The notes beneath the pieces were generated by a model. It was not told the DNA's origin. It ran no database searches and was given only the letters and a program-made list of their open reading frames with translations. Of a DNA stretch of 6,518 bases, positions 1 to 5,870 are shown piece after piece. How positions within the stretch are numbered: position 1 is the stretch's first letter; the number at the start of each line of letters is the position of its first letter. The DNA is from Savagea sp. (GTDB lineage Bacteria > Bacillota > Bacilli > Bacillales_A > Planococcaceae): assembly GCA_030152585.1 (NCBI GenBank), contig JASLJC010000029.1, positions 1 to 6,518 on the forward strand, written 5' to 3'. A program made the translations under genes and the position numbers.

Positions 1-1260
1 GCTTATGAAGTTGTCGCCTTTACAGCTGCACAAATTCCAGATATTGACGGACGTAAATATCCATCAGAACTTGCAGGTGCTCTTTATCCCGAAGGAATTC
101 CAATTTATGCACAAGAACAGTTAGAAGAGCTTATTACACAATATGAAGTAGATGAATGTGTTTTTGCTTACAGTGATGTGCATTACGTCGATTTAATGAA
201 TATTGGAGCAATGGTGAATAGTGCAGGTGCAAACTTTAAACTACTCGGGTTAAAAGATACACAAATTAAAAGTAAAAAACCAGTTATTTCTGTCTGCGCA
301 ACACGTACAGGTACAGGAAAAAGTCAAACATCGCGTAAAGTGATCGAGACATTGTTAGAACATGATTTAAAAGTTGTCGCGATTCGTCACCCGATGCCAT
401 ATGGTGATTTAGTAGAACAAAAAGTCCAACGTTTTGCGACAGTAGAAGATTTAAAGAAACATAAATGTACAATTGAAGAAATGGAAGAGTATGAGCCACA
501 CGTAGAACGTGGAAATATCATTTATGCAGGTGTCGACTATCAAGCAATATTAGACGCAGCGGAACAAGACCCAGATGGTTGTGACGTCATTTTATGGGAC
601 GGTGGGAATAATGACTTTTCATTTTATGAAACAGATTTAGCTATTACTGTTCTTGACCCTCACCGTGTCGGTCATGAGTTAGAATATTATCCTGGTGAAG
701 TGAGCTTGCGTACAGCAGACGTTTCGATTATCAATAAAGTCGATAGTGGAAAGCCTGAAGATATCGCACAAGTTGAAGCGAATATTCAAAAAGTAAATCC
801 GACGAGCTTAATTATGAAAGCAGAATCAACGATTACTGTAGACCAACCAGAATTAATTAAAGGAAAGCGTGTACTCGTTGTAGAAGATGGCCCGACGTTA
901 ACTCATGGTGAAATGACGATTGGTGCAGGAACCGTTGCAGCAGAACGTCTCGGTGCGACTGAATTAATCGATCCACGCCCATTCGCTGTCGGTTCACTCG
1001 TTGATACGTTTGAAAAATATAGTCATTTGACGAACGTATTACCTGCGATGGGATATGGCCCAGAGCAGTTAAAAGATTTAGAAGCGACGATTAACGCAAC
1101 AGACTGCGATGTCGTCATTATCGGAACACCGATGGATTTAACACGTATTATCGATATTCAACATCCGACGACACGTGTTCATTACGATCTTGCTGAAGTA
1201 GGAGAACCGAATTTAGAAACAGTATTAACTGAATTTATCCAAAAACATAAACTCGTTTAA
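1..1260 (+). CDS. COG2403-type P-loop GTPase (cyclic 2,3-diphosphoglycerate synthetase-like), 5' end outside the window
   Basis: The frame is open from base 1 to the TAA at 1258-1260 and gives 419 residues. The GTG at 178 is an internal valine codon, because residues encoded before it (AYEVVAFTAAQIPDIDGRKY at the start, later VFAYSDVHYVDLM) match the conserved N-terminal part of this family. Probably only a few dozen residues are missing. A nucleotide-binding-fold N-terminal region is followed by a P-loop, RTGTGKSQ (window residues 102-109, bases 304-327), a Walker-B-like segment WDGGNND (199-205) and a guanine-specificity-like NKVD (245-248) preceded by DPHRVGHE. Known: archaeal relatives make cyclic 2,3-diphosphoglycerate from 2,3-diphosphoglycerate with ATP; the bacterial members are mostly annotated only as predicted GTPases. 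Inferred: a cytosolic nucleotide-dependent enzyme or GTPase whose substrate in this organism is unknown. It ends 5 bp before a strong terminator, so it is the last gene of its transcript. Family assignment is firm; the reaction is not. Confidence 0.85.
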   Translation, partial: AYEVVAFTAAQIPDIDGRKYPSELAGALYPEGIPIYAQEQLEELITQYEVDECVFAYSDVHYVDLMNIGAMVNSAGANFKLLGLKDTQIKSKKPVISVCATRTGTGKSQTSRKVIETLLEHDLKVVAIRHPMPYGDLVEQKVQRFATVEDLKKHKCTIEEMEEYEPHVERGNIIYAGVDYQAILDAAEQDPDGCDVILWDGGNNDFSFYETDLAITVLDPHRVGHELEYYPGEVSLRTADVSIINKVDSGKPEDIAQVEANIQKVNPTSLIMKAESTITVDQPELIKGKRVLVVEDGPTLTHGEMTIGAGTVAAERLGATELIDPRPFAVGSLVDTFEKYSHLTNVLPAMGYGPEQLKDLEATINATDCDVVIIGTPMDLTRIIDIQHPTTRVHYDLAEVGEPNLETVLTEFIQKHKLV

Positions 1261-1265
1261 AAAAG

Positions 1266-1309
1266 AAACCTTAAAAGTGAGTGTATTTCTCTCATTTTTA
1301 AGGTTTTTT
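1266..1309 (+). terminator. Intrinsic terminator of the GTPase gene
   Basis: The left arm AAACCTTAAAAGTGAG (1266-1281) pairs with CTCATTTTTAAGGTTT (1291-1306), giving 16 pairs with one G-T wobble. The loop is 9 nt, and a run of six T closes the right side at 1304-1309. The left arm starts 6 bp after the GTPase stop codon. Confidence 0.9.
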
Positions 1310-1341
1310 GCTTTGACGCACGGGTTATCCTTCTATTTTAA

Positions 1342-1518
1342 GGTTCTATAAGATATGTTGGGTTTTTATACAACTCTGCACGCATGTAAGACGTGAGGCC
1401 CACGAGGCATTAGAAGAGCTCGCAATCCCGCTAGTGTCCGCAAATCCGTACGGAGTTGTGTGCATAAAAAAACCGTTCTTTTTCAAGTAGTGTGGTGACT
1501 AATAGGTATTATAGAACC
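1342..1518. repeat. 177-bp inverted-repeat-bounded segment: MITE/decayed IS end pair, or structured RNA
   Basis: The segment starts with GGTTCTATAA (1342-1351) and ends with its exact reverse complement TTATAGAACC (1509-1518). A second nested pairing lies inside: GGTTTTTAT + ACAACTC (1361-1376) against GAGTTGT (1453-1459) and ATAAAAAAACC (1464-1474), with a small bulge. The core between these arms is clearly more GC-rich than the flanks and includes a small CGTG/CACG hairpin at 1392-1404. No convincing protein is encoded. The GGTTCTATAA ends, and the outward reading of the right end (ACCTATTAGTCACCACACTA), remind me of ISL3-family insertion-sequence ends, but this is memory of a pattern, not a search. 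No matching direct repeats flank the ends, so if it was an insertion it is old or internally deleted. A transcribed structured RNA is the alternative. Confidence 0.5.
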
Positions 1519-1538
1519 AATCGATCTAAAATCGTATG

Positions 1539-1577
1539 AAAAACGGCGGAAACGCTAACGTTAGAGCGCTTTCGCCG
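1539..1577 (-). terminator. Intrinsic terminator serving the EamA transporter gene
   Basis: Read on the minus strand, CGGCGAAAGCGCT (1577-1565) pairs with AGCGTTTCCGCCG (1556-1544) with one wobble and one mismatch. The top of the stem contains the palindrome CTAACGTTAG. It is followed directly by TTTTT (1543-1539). No T run follows on the plus strand, so it acts on leftward transcripts. It lies about 70 bp past the transporter stop codon. Confidence 0.8.
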
Positions 1578-1585
1578 ATTTAGAG

Positions 1586-1647
1586 GATGGTTTCCATTTT
1601 ATAATCACTGCGGGGGCGCAAGTGACATCTATAAAATGGAAACGATC
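1586..1647. repeat. Long hairpin with a perfect 14-bp stem and a nested GC-rich stem
   Basis: GTTTCCATTTTATA (1590-1603) is the exact reverse complement of TATAAAATGGAAAC (1630-1643). Three more pairs outside a single mismatch (1586-1588 with 1645-1647) extend the base. Inside, TCACT (1605-1609) pairs with AGTGA (1621-1625) around a GCGGGGGCGC top. There is no T tract on either side, so it is not a standard terminator. Its foot overlaps the stop codon of the leftward transporter gene (1646-1648), so it would form right at the 3' end of that transcript, upstream of the true terminator at 1539-1577. It could be a 3' stabilising stem-loop, a palindromic repeat element, or a protein-binding site. 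The inverted repeat itself is certain; the role is unknown. Confidence 0.7.
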
Positions 1648-2638
1648 ATGTCATCATTGTTTTTTCCTTTTGAGCGACTGTATACGTTTGTCGCTCGAGT
1701 TGTTCATCTTTATGACGTTCACGATACAAGACGTATCGTTGGTAAAGGTTATTTAAAATAATCATACTCGAAACGAGACCGACACCGAGCCATTCATAAT
1801 TAGAAATTGTATGACCTTGGAAGAGTCGAATAATAATCGTCGTAACAGGAGCAAAGTTAATAAATAAAATAGCGTTGATCGGCTTTAACATGACAGCGGC
1901 TTTATTCCAAAACAGTAAAGCGAATAAACCGGGTAAGAAAATCATAAATAACATATGGTACCGAATCGTATAAATGTTAGCAAGTGTCGGAACTTCAACA
2001 TATCCAATGAGTGTTAAAATGAATACGACAGCAGTAGCTGTTAAAATACCATACGTCACAGTAAGTGTAGAATATCGTAAAACGGACCATTTTGGAAATT
2101 CACTTCCACCCATCGTATAAAATGCCCAACCTGCTGCAGCAAGTAGTAAAACGAACAATGGAAACAGTCGTCCAGCTCCGAACAATGAAGCGAAGTTACC
2201 GTTTGTGACGACGAATAGTACACCGATAAATGCGCCGATAATTGTGAAAATCGTAAAAACGTACGGTCGATTCCGAAAAACAAGCCATAAAATTAAAACG
2301 GTCACAATCGGTGCGAGAGCTTCCATCACCGATGCGAGTAAAACACCTGCGTCTCCTAACAAGTTTTGGCCGTAGAAAATGAGTAAGTTATAAACTGTAA
2401 AACCCATCGTTCCGTAAAACCAAAGTTGAAATCCTTTTCCCTCCGTCTTAAATGCTTCTTTTCCTTCTTTAAAATATAAAAGGACGATTAAAATAATCGC
2501 TACTGGTACATATCGTAAAATGGTGAAATAAAATGGATCGATATAGTAGAAAGCAGCATCCGCGATTGGAAACATCGCGCCCCAAGATGCACTAGCAAGT
2601 AATGCGAGTAACGCTCCAATCAAAATGTTGTTTTTCAT
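1646..2638 (-). CDS. EamA/DMT-superfamily transporter, ten predicted membrane helices
   Basis: The 330-residue protein has two tandem EamA-type halves. Hydrophobic segments by eye lie near residues 5-24, 36-55, 72-91, 98-120, 127-146, 158-175, 190-212, 228-245, 254-272 and 284-300, which is the ten-helix plan of drug/metabolite transporters. Typical family signatures are LLASASWG near the N-terminus, ILRY at the second helix and ASVMEALAPIVTVLI in the fourth. The C-terminal 30 residues are charged and probably cytoplasmic. Length is slightly above the usual ~300. The ATG at 2638 has AAGGGG 7 nt upstream on the minus strand. The family exports amino acids, metabolites or drugs; the substrate cannot be read from sequence. 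It is divergent from a LysR-type gene, which suggests that regulator controls it. It is probably monocistronic, ending at the terminator at 1539-1577. Confidence 0.9.
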   Translation of the reverse strand: MKNNILIGALLALLASASWGAMFPIADAAFYYIDPFYFTILRYVPVAIILIVLLYFKEGKEAFKTEGKGFQLWFYGTMGFTVYNLLIFYGQNLLGDAGVLLASVMEALAPIVTVLILWLVFRNRPYVFTIFTIIGAFIGVLFVVTNGNFASLFGAGRLFPLFVLLLAAAGWAFYTMGGSEFPKWSVLRYSTLTVTYGILTATAVVFILTLIGYVEVPTLANIYTIRYHMLFMIFLPGLFALLFWNKAAVMLKPINAILFINFAPVTTIIIRLFQGHTISNYEWLGVGLVSSMIILNNLYQRYVLYRERHKDEQLERQTYTVAQKEKTMMT

Positions 2639-2760
2639 AAAATAACCCCTTTTTTCCGTTCGATATTTGTAAATCCTATTTAACTATGAATACACTATCT
2701 TGTAAAACGATTGTTCACGATATATGATATCTTTAAATATGATAACGAAAGGGTGTTAAG
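2639..2760. promoter_or_regulatory. Divergent control region between EamA transporter and LysR regulator
   Basis: This 122-bp AT-rich gap must hold both promoters. For the regulator (+), candidates are TTGTAA (2700-2705) with a 17-bp spacer to TATGAT (2723-2728), or TTCACG (2714-2719) with an 18-bp spacer to TATGAT (2738-2743). I could not single out a good leftward promoter. A small inverted repeat ATC-N9-GAT (2697-2711) contains a T-N11-A pattern, the form of LysR operator cores. It overlaps the -35 of the first candidate, as would suit autorepression. The ribosome sites AAGGGG (minus, 2651-2646) and AAAGGG (plus, 2748-2753) are clear. The region as a regulatory gap is sound; the individual elements are weak calls. 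Confidence 0.45.
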
Positions 2761-3630
2761 ATGAACATTCAAGATTTTATTATTTTTCAAGAAGTCGCTA
2801 GTTCAGGAAGTATGAATCAAGCTGCTGAACAGTTGAATTACGCCCAGTCGAATGTGACATCGCGTATTCAAAAGTTAGAAAGAGAATTAAATGTCACACT
2901 ATTTTATCGCCATCAAAGAGGAATTACATTAACGAATGAAGGTAAAGAATTATTACCATATGCTCAAAAAATCATTTCACTAGCAGAAAAAATGAAAATG
3001 CTTGCAGCAGATACAAAATGCATCACAGGTAAGTTAAACTTAGCTTCAGTCGAAACCGTTATCGGTTTGCCGATGATTTTGTCATCTTATTTAAAAGCAC
3101 ATGAAGAAGTCGAATTGACATTATCGACCGGTGTCACGACAGAATTACAAGATAAAGTTATCCATTATAAATTAGATGGTGCATTCGTAACGAAAGGAAA
3201 TATGATGAACGATGAACGTTTAGTAGAAGTGCCTGTTTTTGACGAACGGCTCGTACTCATATCGAATAAAGAAGGGTTAACGATTGATGAAGTATTAACT
3301 CAACCGATTTTACGATTTAGCGAAGGGTGTATGTATCGAGCGAAGTTAAATGAATATTTTAACAGCCGAGGCACACAACCAGCTCGTGCGATGGAATTAG
3401 GAACTTTAGAAACGACATTAATCTCTGTTATATCAGGACTCGGCGTTGCTTATTTACCATATGGTGCAGTTGAAGAATATGTTGAAAAAGGAAATGTCTA
3501 TTATTATGAATTACCGAAAAAATATAGTGAGATTTCGACTGTCTTTATCTACCGAAAAGACGATTACATGACACCAGCATTAAAAGAGTTCGTTGAAACG
3601 ATTCAAGATACAACAGCGAAATATCGTTAA
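2761..3630 (+). CDS. LysR-type transcriptional regulator
   Basis: The 289-residue protein is the normal length for the family. Residues 3-62 form the winged helix-turn-helix: FIIFQEVASSGSMNQAAEQL, then the recognition helix SNVTSRIQKLERELNVTLFYR and the wing RGITLTNEGKELLPYA. A linker helix (about 65-88) leads to the periplasmic-binding-protein-like effector domain (about 90-285). The ATG at 2761 has AAAGGG 7 nt upstream, and the N-terminus MNIQDFIIFQ fits the family start. Members bind DNA as tetramers and usually respond to a small metabolite, often controlling a divergent neighbour and themselves. The divergent EamA transporter gene is therefore the likely target. The domain resembles Bacillus CzcR/YoaU-like regulators in general form, but I do not claim orthology, and the inducer is unknown. 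No terminator separates it from the next gene 61 bp downstream, so some read-through is possible. Confidence 0.93.
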   Translation: MNIQDFIIFQEVASSGSMNQAAEQLNYAQSNVTSRIQKLERELNVTLFYRHQRGITLTNEGKELLPYAQKIISLAEKMKMLAADTKCITGKLNLASVETVIGLPMILSSYLKAHEEVELTLSTGVTTELQDKVIHYKLDGAFVTKGNMMNDERLVEVPVFDERLVLISNKEGLTIDEVLTQPILRFSEGCMYRAKLNEYFNSRGTQPARAMELGTLETTLISVISGLGVAYLPYGAVEEYVEKGNVYYYELPKKYSEISTVFIYRKDDYMTPALKEFVETIQDTTAKYR

Positions 3631-3633
3631 ATA

Positions 3634-3664
3634 TTGAAACATATCGAATTTAAAAACGTATAAA
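3634..3664 (+). promoter_or_regulatory. Weak candidate promoter for the 187-residue protein gene
   Basis: TTGAAA (3634-3639) and TATAAA (3659-3664) resemble sigma-A boxes but are 19 bp apart, longer than the ideal 17. They sit just after the LysR stop codon and about 28 bp before the next start. Without this promoter the gene would depend on read-through from the regulator gene. Confidence 0.3.
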
Positions 3665-3691
3665 TAAAGTAGAAAAAAGAGGAGTGAGTAG

Positions 3692-4255
3692 ATGTATATT
3701 GTAGAAATACAACAATTTGAACGCCGTCACGTATTAGGAGTATTTGGAAAAGAACAAGATGCTGTGCAATGGATCGAGTCGTTACCATTTGTCGAAAAAG
3801 AAACGTACCAAATAGAAGAAATGACATTTCATGATTACTCGATTAATTTAAATAAAATGAAAATGTATGAAGAAGTGGAATATCACCGCTATATCATTCC
3901 TTTTACAAAGCTAATGTTTGACCCGAGTGAATCGATTACTATATTTTATTACGGTGTACACAACTTCGATCATGTAGCGGACGAACCGACGTACGTAGAT
4001 AGTGTCACACAAGTCGATGCCTATATGATTCCAAATGAAGAAGTAAAAAATTACATCATAGCAAGAGAAAAGTTGTATGAAGAAATCGTTCATTATTTTG
4101 AAGGGAAAACAGTACAACGAGGAGGCGTAGGATCAGAAGATGGAGAATATATTTTAGTCGACGACCAATTTTTGATTCATCTCGATCCACAATCAGTTGA
4201 AGAACGCTCACAAGTTACTTCAATTGAGGAATACGTGAAACAGTTCGAACGATAA
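3692..4255 (+). CDS. Hypothetical acidic soluble protein, 187 residues, family not recognised
   Basis: I do not recognise this protein. It is likely a real gene: GAGGAG (3679-3684) lies 7 nt before the ATG, the frame is long and free of stops, and a terminator follows the stop codon. No signal peptide, membrane segment, nucleotide-binding motif or obvious metal site is visible. It is rich in Glu, Asp, Tyr and Val. The N-terminal part (MYIVEIQQFERRHVLGVFGK, then DAVQWIESLPFV) reads like a compact alpha/beta domain. The middle has YHRYIIPFTKLMFDP and an aromatic IFYYGVHNFDH stretch, and the C-terminus has a glycine turn (RGGVGSEDGEY) before a final helix. A cytosolic role is inferred. It lies 61 bp after the LysR gene with no terminator between, so co-transcription is possible but a shared function is not shown. 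Confidence 0.75.
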   Translation: MYIVEIQQFERRHVLGVFGKEQDAVQWIESLPFVEKETYQIEEMTFHDYSINLNKMKMYEEVEYHRYIIPFTKLMFDPSESITIFYYGVHNFDHVADEPTYVDSVTQVDAYMIPNEEVKNYIIAREKLYEEIVHYFEGKTVQRGGVGSEDGEYILVDDQFLIHLDPQSVEERSQVTSIEEYVKQFER

Positions 4256-4275
4256 CTTCTTCTTAAATAGAAGAG

Positions 4276-4313
4276 ATAAAAATGTACAGAGTATTTACTT
4301 TGTACATTTTTAT
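4276..4313. terminator. Near-perfect palindromic terminator after the 187-residue gene
   Basis: ATAAAAATGTACA (4276-4288) is the exact reverse complement of TGTACATTTTTAT (4301-4313). The loop GAGTATTTACTT can pair further (AGTA with TACT plus a G-T wobble), leaving almost no loop. The T-rich right arm serves as the tail on the plus strand. The stem is AT-rich, so termination strength is uncertain. The symmetry means it could also work leftward, though no leftward gene lies here. Confidence 0.7.
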
Positions 4314-4324
4314 AAGCAGTTTTT

Positions 4325-4353
4325 TTGAAAGTATCTTGAAGTCGTGATAATGT
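4325..4353 (+). promoter_or_regulatory. Weak candidate promoter for the FMN reductase gene
   Basis: TTGAAA (4325-4330) is followed after 17 bp by TAATGT (4348-4353), or after 15 bp by GATAAT (4346-4351); neither pair is ideal. A TTGAA (4336-4340) with a later TTCAA (4363-4367) gives a loosely spaced inverted repeat around this site. The preceding terminator implies that a promoter must lie in 4314-4395, but its exact place is uncertain. Confidence 0.3.
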
Positions 4354-4395
4354 AGAAGATGTTCAACCGTTACATAATTTGAAGGAGGAATTACG

Positions 4396-4953
4396 ATGAA
4401 AAAAGTAGGTATTATTGTAGGAAGTTTACGTGAGGCATCATTTAACCGCGCGATTGCTAATACAATTCGTGATTTAGATGTAGAAATGGAATTTGAGATG
4501 ATTGAAATTAAAAATCTCCCATTCTTTAATGAAGATGTAGAAGCAGGTGGCGACCCAGAGGCTGTTCAAACATTTAAAAAACAAATTGAAGAAGTAGACG
4601 GTCTCTTATTGTTAACACCTGAATATAATGGAGGAATGCCAGGAGTGCTTAAAAATGCACTTGATTGGGCATCACGTCCGTACGGTGCGAGTCCTATTAT
4701 GAAAAAAGTTGTCGGTGTTATGGGCGCAACACCTGGAATGACAGGAACAGCTTACGCTCAAATTGAGTTACGTAACGTATTAGAAATGATGCAAACACAC
4801 GTTATTCCATTTGAAAAAGTACAAATCGCAACCGTGCATGAAAAAATTGACCATGAAAAGCAAATCGTCCACGAAGAAGCGACACGTGAGCAATTAACAG
4901 CATACGTGCAAAAAATGGAAAAATGGATCGATGTTTTTTCTAATCAAGCATAA
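4396..4953 (+). CDS. NADPH-dependent FMN reductase (flavodoxin-like azo/quinone/chromate reductase family)
   Basis: This 185-residue flavodoxin-fold protein is typical of the NADPH-dependent FMN reductase family. The FMN phosphate-binding loop is GSLREASFN (residues 9-17), matching the GSxRxxSxN pattern. The second FMN segment TPEYNGGMPGVLKNALDW (74-91), followed by SRP, is the family hallmark, and GATPGMTGTAYAQ (110-122) forms the third flavin-contacting loop. The ATG at 4396 has an excellent AAGGAGG (4382-4388) 7 nt upstream. Relatives reduce quinones, azo dyes or chromate with NAD(P)H through bound FMN and act in the cytosol as dimers or tetramers; the natural substrate is usually a quinone or free flavin. 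It is a single-gene unit with terminators on both sides. A second flavoenzyme gene follows, which hints at a shared detoxification role without proving it. Confidence 0.92.
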   Translation: MKKVGIIVGSLREASFNRAIANTIRDLDVEMEFEMIEIKNLPFFNEDVEAGGDPEAVQTFKKQIEEVDGLLLLTPEYNGGMPGVLKNALDWASRPYGASPIMKKVVGVMGATPGMTGTAYAQIELRNVLEMMQTHVIPFEKVQIATVHEKIDHEKQIVHEEATREQLTAYVQKMEKWIDVFSNQA

Positions 4954-4960
4954 TACGATG

Positions 4961-5000
4961 AAAAGGGTCGTTTCTTATAAGTAAAGGAACGACTTTTTTT
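4961..5000 (+). terminator. Intrinsic terminator of the FMN reductase gene
   Basis: AAAAGGGTCGTTTC (4961-4974) pairs with GGAACGACTTTTTT (4986-4999), using three G-T wobbles, around an 11-nt loop. The T run at 4994-5000 completes it. It begins 8 bp after the stop codon. The next gene's -35 box starts only 3 bp past the T run. Confidence 0.85.
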
Positions 5001-5002
5001 AT

Positions 5003-5030
5003 TTGTCAATTTGCACGTAAAGAGTATAAT
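5003..5030 (+). promoter_or_regulatory. Strong sigma-A promoter of the nitroreductase gene
   Basis: TTGTCA (5003-5008, five of six consensus bases) and a perfect TATAAT (5025-5030) are separated by 16 bp. Transcription would start near 5037, giving a leader of about 27 nt before the TTG start at 5064. With the terminator just upstream, this indicates an independent transcript for the nitroreductase. Confidence 0.75.
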
Positions 5031-5063
5031 AAAGCGTATCTTAAAAGAGAAAGAGATGATGAC

Positions 5064-5678
5064 TTGAAAGAAGTAGAAAAGATTATAAAAAAACGACAAT
5101 CCGTACGGCATTTTGATCCGACATTTAAAGTAGAGCGCACAGACATATCCGATCTATTAGAAATAGCGATGCAAGCGCCCTCAAGCCATAATTTACAACC
5201 GTGGCGCTTCATCGTTTTTATGAGTGAAGATGCTAAAAAAGAATTACGAACGTTAGCATATGGTCAAGAACAAGTAGAGACGAGCGCAGCGGTAATCGCC
5301 GTAATAGGTAATCGCGAAATGTATGAACAAATTGAGCAAATTCAGGATCAAAATATCGAGGCAGGTTATGTGAAAAAAGAACAACGCCAGCCTCTTATCG
5401 ACATTGTGCGGAATACGTATATGAATGCTCCTGAAGAAGTGTTACAACAAATTGCAACATTTGATACGGGACTCGTTTCGATGCAAATCATGTTATTAGC
5501 AAAAGAGCGCGGATTAGATACTGTTGCAATGGGTGGGTTCGATAAACAAGCTTTTAAGCAACGGTTTGAATTAGCACCTTCTGAATTTCCGGCGGTACTC
5601 ATTGCGATAGGACGTGCGGCTTCTCCAGCTCGTCCGACGACGCGTATTCCAATCGAGCAAAAGACGACGTTTTATTAA
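5064..5678 (+). CDS. Nitroreductase-family flavoprotein with TTG start
   Basis: The 204-residue protein has the usual nitroreductase motifs: RQSVRHFDP (residues 11-19, FMN-phosphate arginines), APSSHNLQPWRF (38-49, with the SxxNxQPW flavin/dimer segment), GLDTVAMGGFD (150-160) and AIGRAA (181-186). Members are FMN-bound homodimers in the cytosol that use NAD(P)H to reduce nitro compounds, quinones or related electrophiles; the true substrate is not evident. The start is TTG at 5064 because no in-frame ATG gives a sensible N-terminus and KEVEKIIKKRQSVR aligns with the family start. Its ribosome site is weak (AAGAG, 5051-5055, 8 nt away). The TTG overlaps the TGA of a tiny out-of-frame ATGATGACTTGA. 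It has its own strong promoter at 5003-5030 and ends at a bidirectional terminator. Confidence 0.9.
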   Translation: MKEVEKIIKKRQSVRHFDPTFKVERTDISDLLEIAMQAPSSHNLQPWRFIVFMSEDAKKELRTLAYGQEQVETSAAVIAVIGNREMYEQIEQIQDQNIEAGYVKKEQRQPLIDIVRNTYMNAPEEVLQQIATFDTGLVSMQIMLLAKERGLDTVAMGGFDKQAFKQRFELAPSEFPAVLIAIGRAASPARPTTRIPIEQKTTFY

Positions 5679-5735
5679 TAGAAGTCTCCCCCTCGTTTTC
5701 AACGTGTTTTTATCAACAGTATTTAGATAGAACGA

Positions 5736-5769
5736 AAAAAAGAACCGCTCAATCGAGCGGTTCTTTTTT
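5736..5769. terminator. Bidirectional terminator between nitroreductase and purU
   Basis: AAAAAAGAACCGCTC (5736-5750) pairs perfectly with GAGCGGTTCTTTTTT (5755-5769) around the 4-nt loop AATC. A run of T follows the GC stem on both strands, so it can end rightward nitroreductase transcripts and leftward purU transcripts. The two genes converge on it. Confidence 0.92.
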
Positions 5770-5870
5770 GTCATGTCAATTTTGCATTTCCTTTATATGA
5801 ACGATTAAGGACGTAGAAAAAACCATTCGCTCTATAAGAGGAGCGTGATGTTACGACTTAAATCTTCACT

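Noticed and set aside
178..180. GTG as the start of the GTPase gene.
   Set aside because: The frame is open to base 1 and the upstream residues match the family, so the gene is cut by the window edge and does not start here.
284..499. Minus-strand frame of 71 codons within the GTPase gene.
   Set aside because: It lies wholly inside a well-supported conserved gene on the other strand and shows no start signal or family features. The same applies to the other short antisense frames at 2056-2283, 3627-3827, 3911-4117, 5006-5212, 5366-5602 and 5571-5774.
1346..1465. A 39-residue minus-strand frame starting at ATG 1465 inside the inverted-repeat segment.
   Set aside because: It has no ribosome binding site, is Ser-rich low-complexity in composition, and its codons follow the paired arms of the hairpin; it looks incidental.
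1321..1540. Target-site duplication flanking the 1342-1518 segment.
   Set aside because: The 8 bp on each side (TATTTTAA and AATCGATC) do not match, so there is no direct evidence of a recent transposition.
5817..5845. Possible second minus-strand terminator for purU: CGCTC/GAGCG stem followed on the minus strand by six T.
   Set aside because: The stem is only 5 bp and the T run begins 5 nt after it; the perfect bidirectional terminator at 5736-5769 already explains the end. It could be a weak first-stage terminator.
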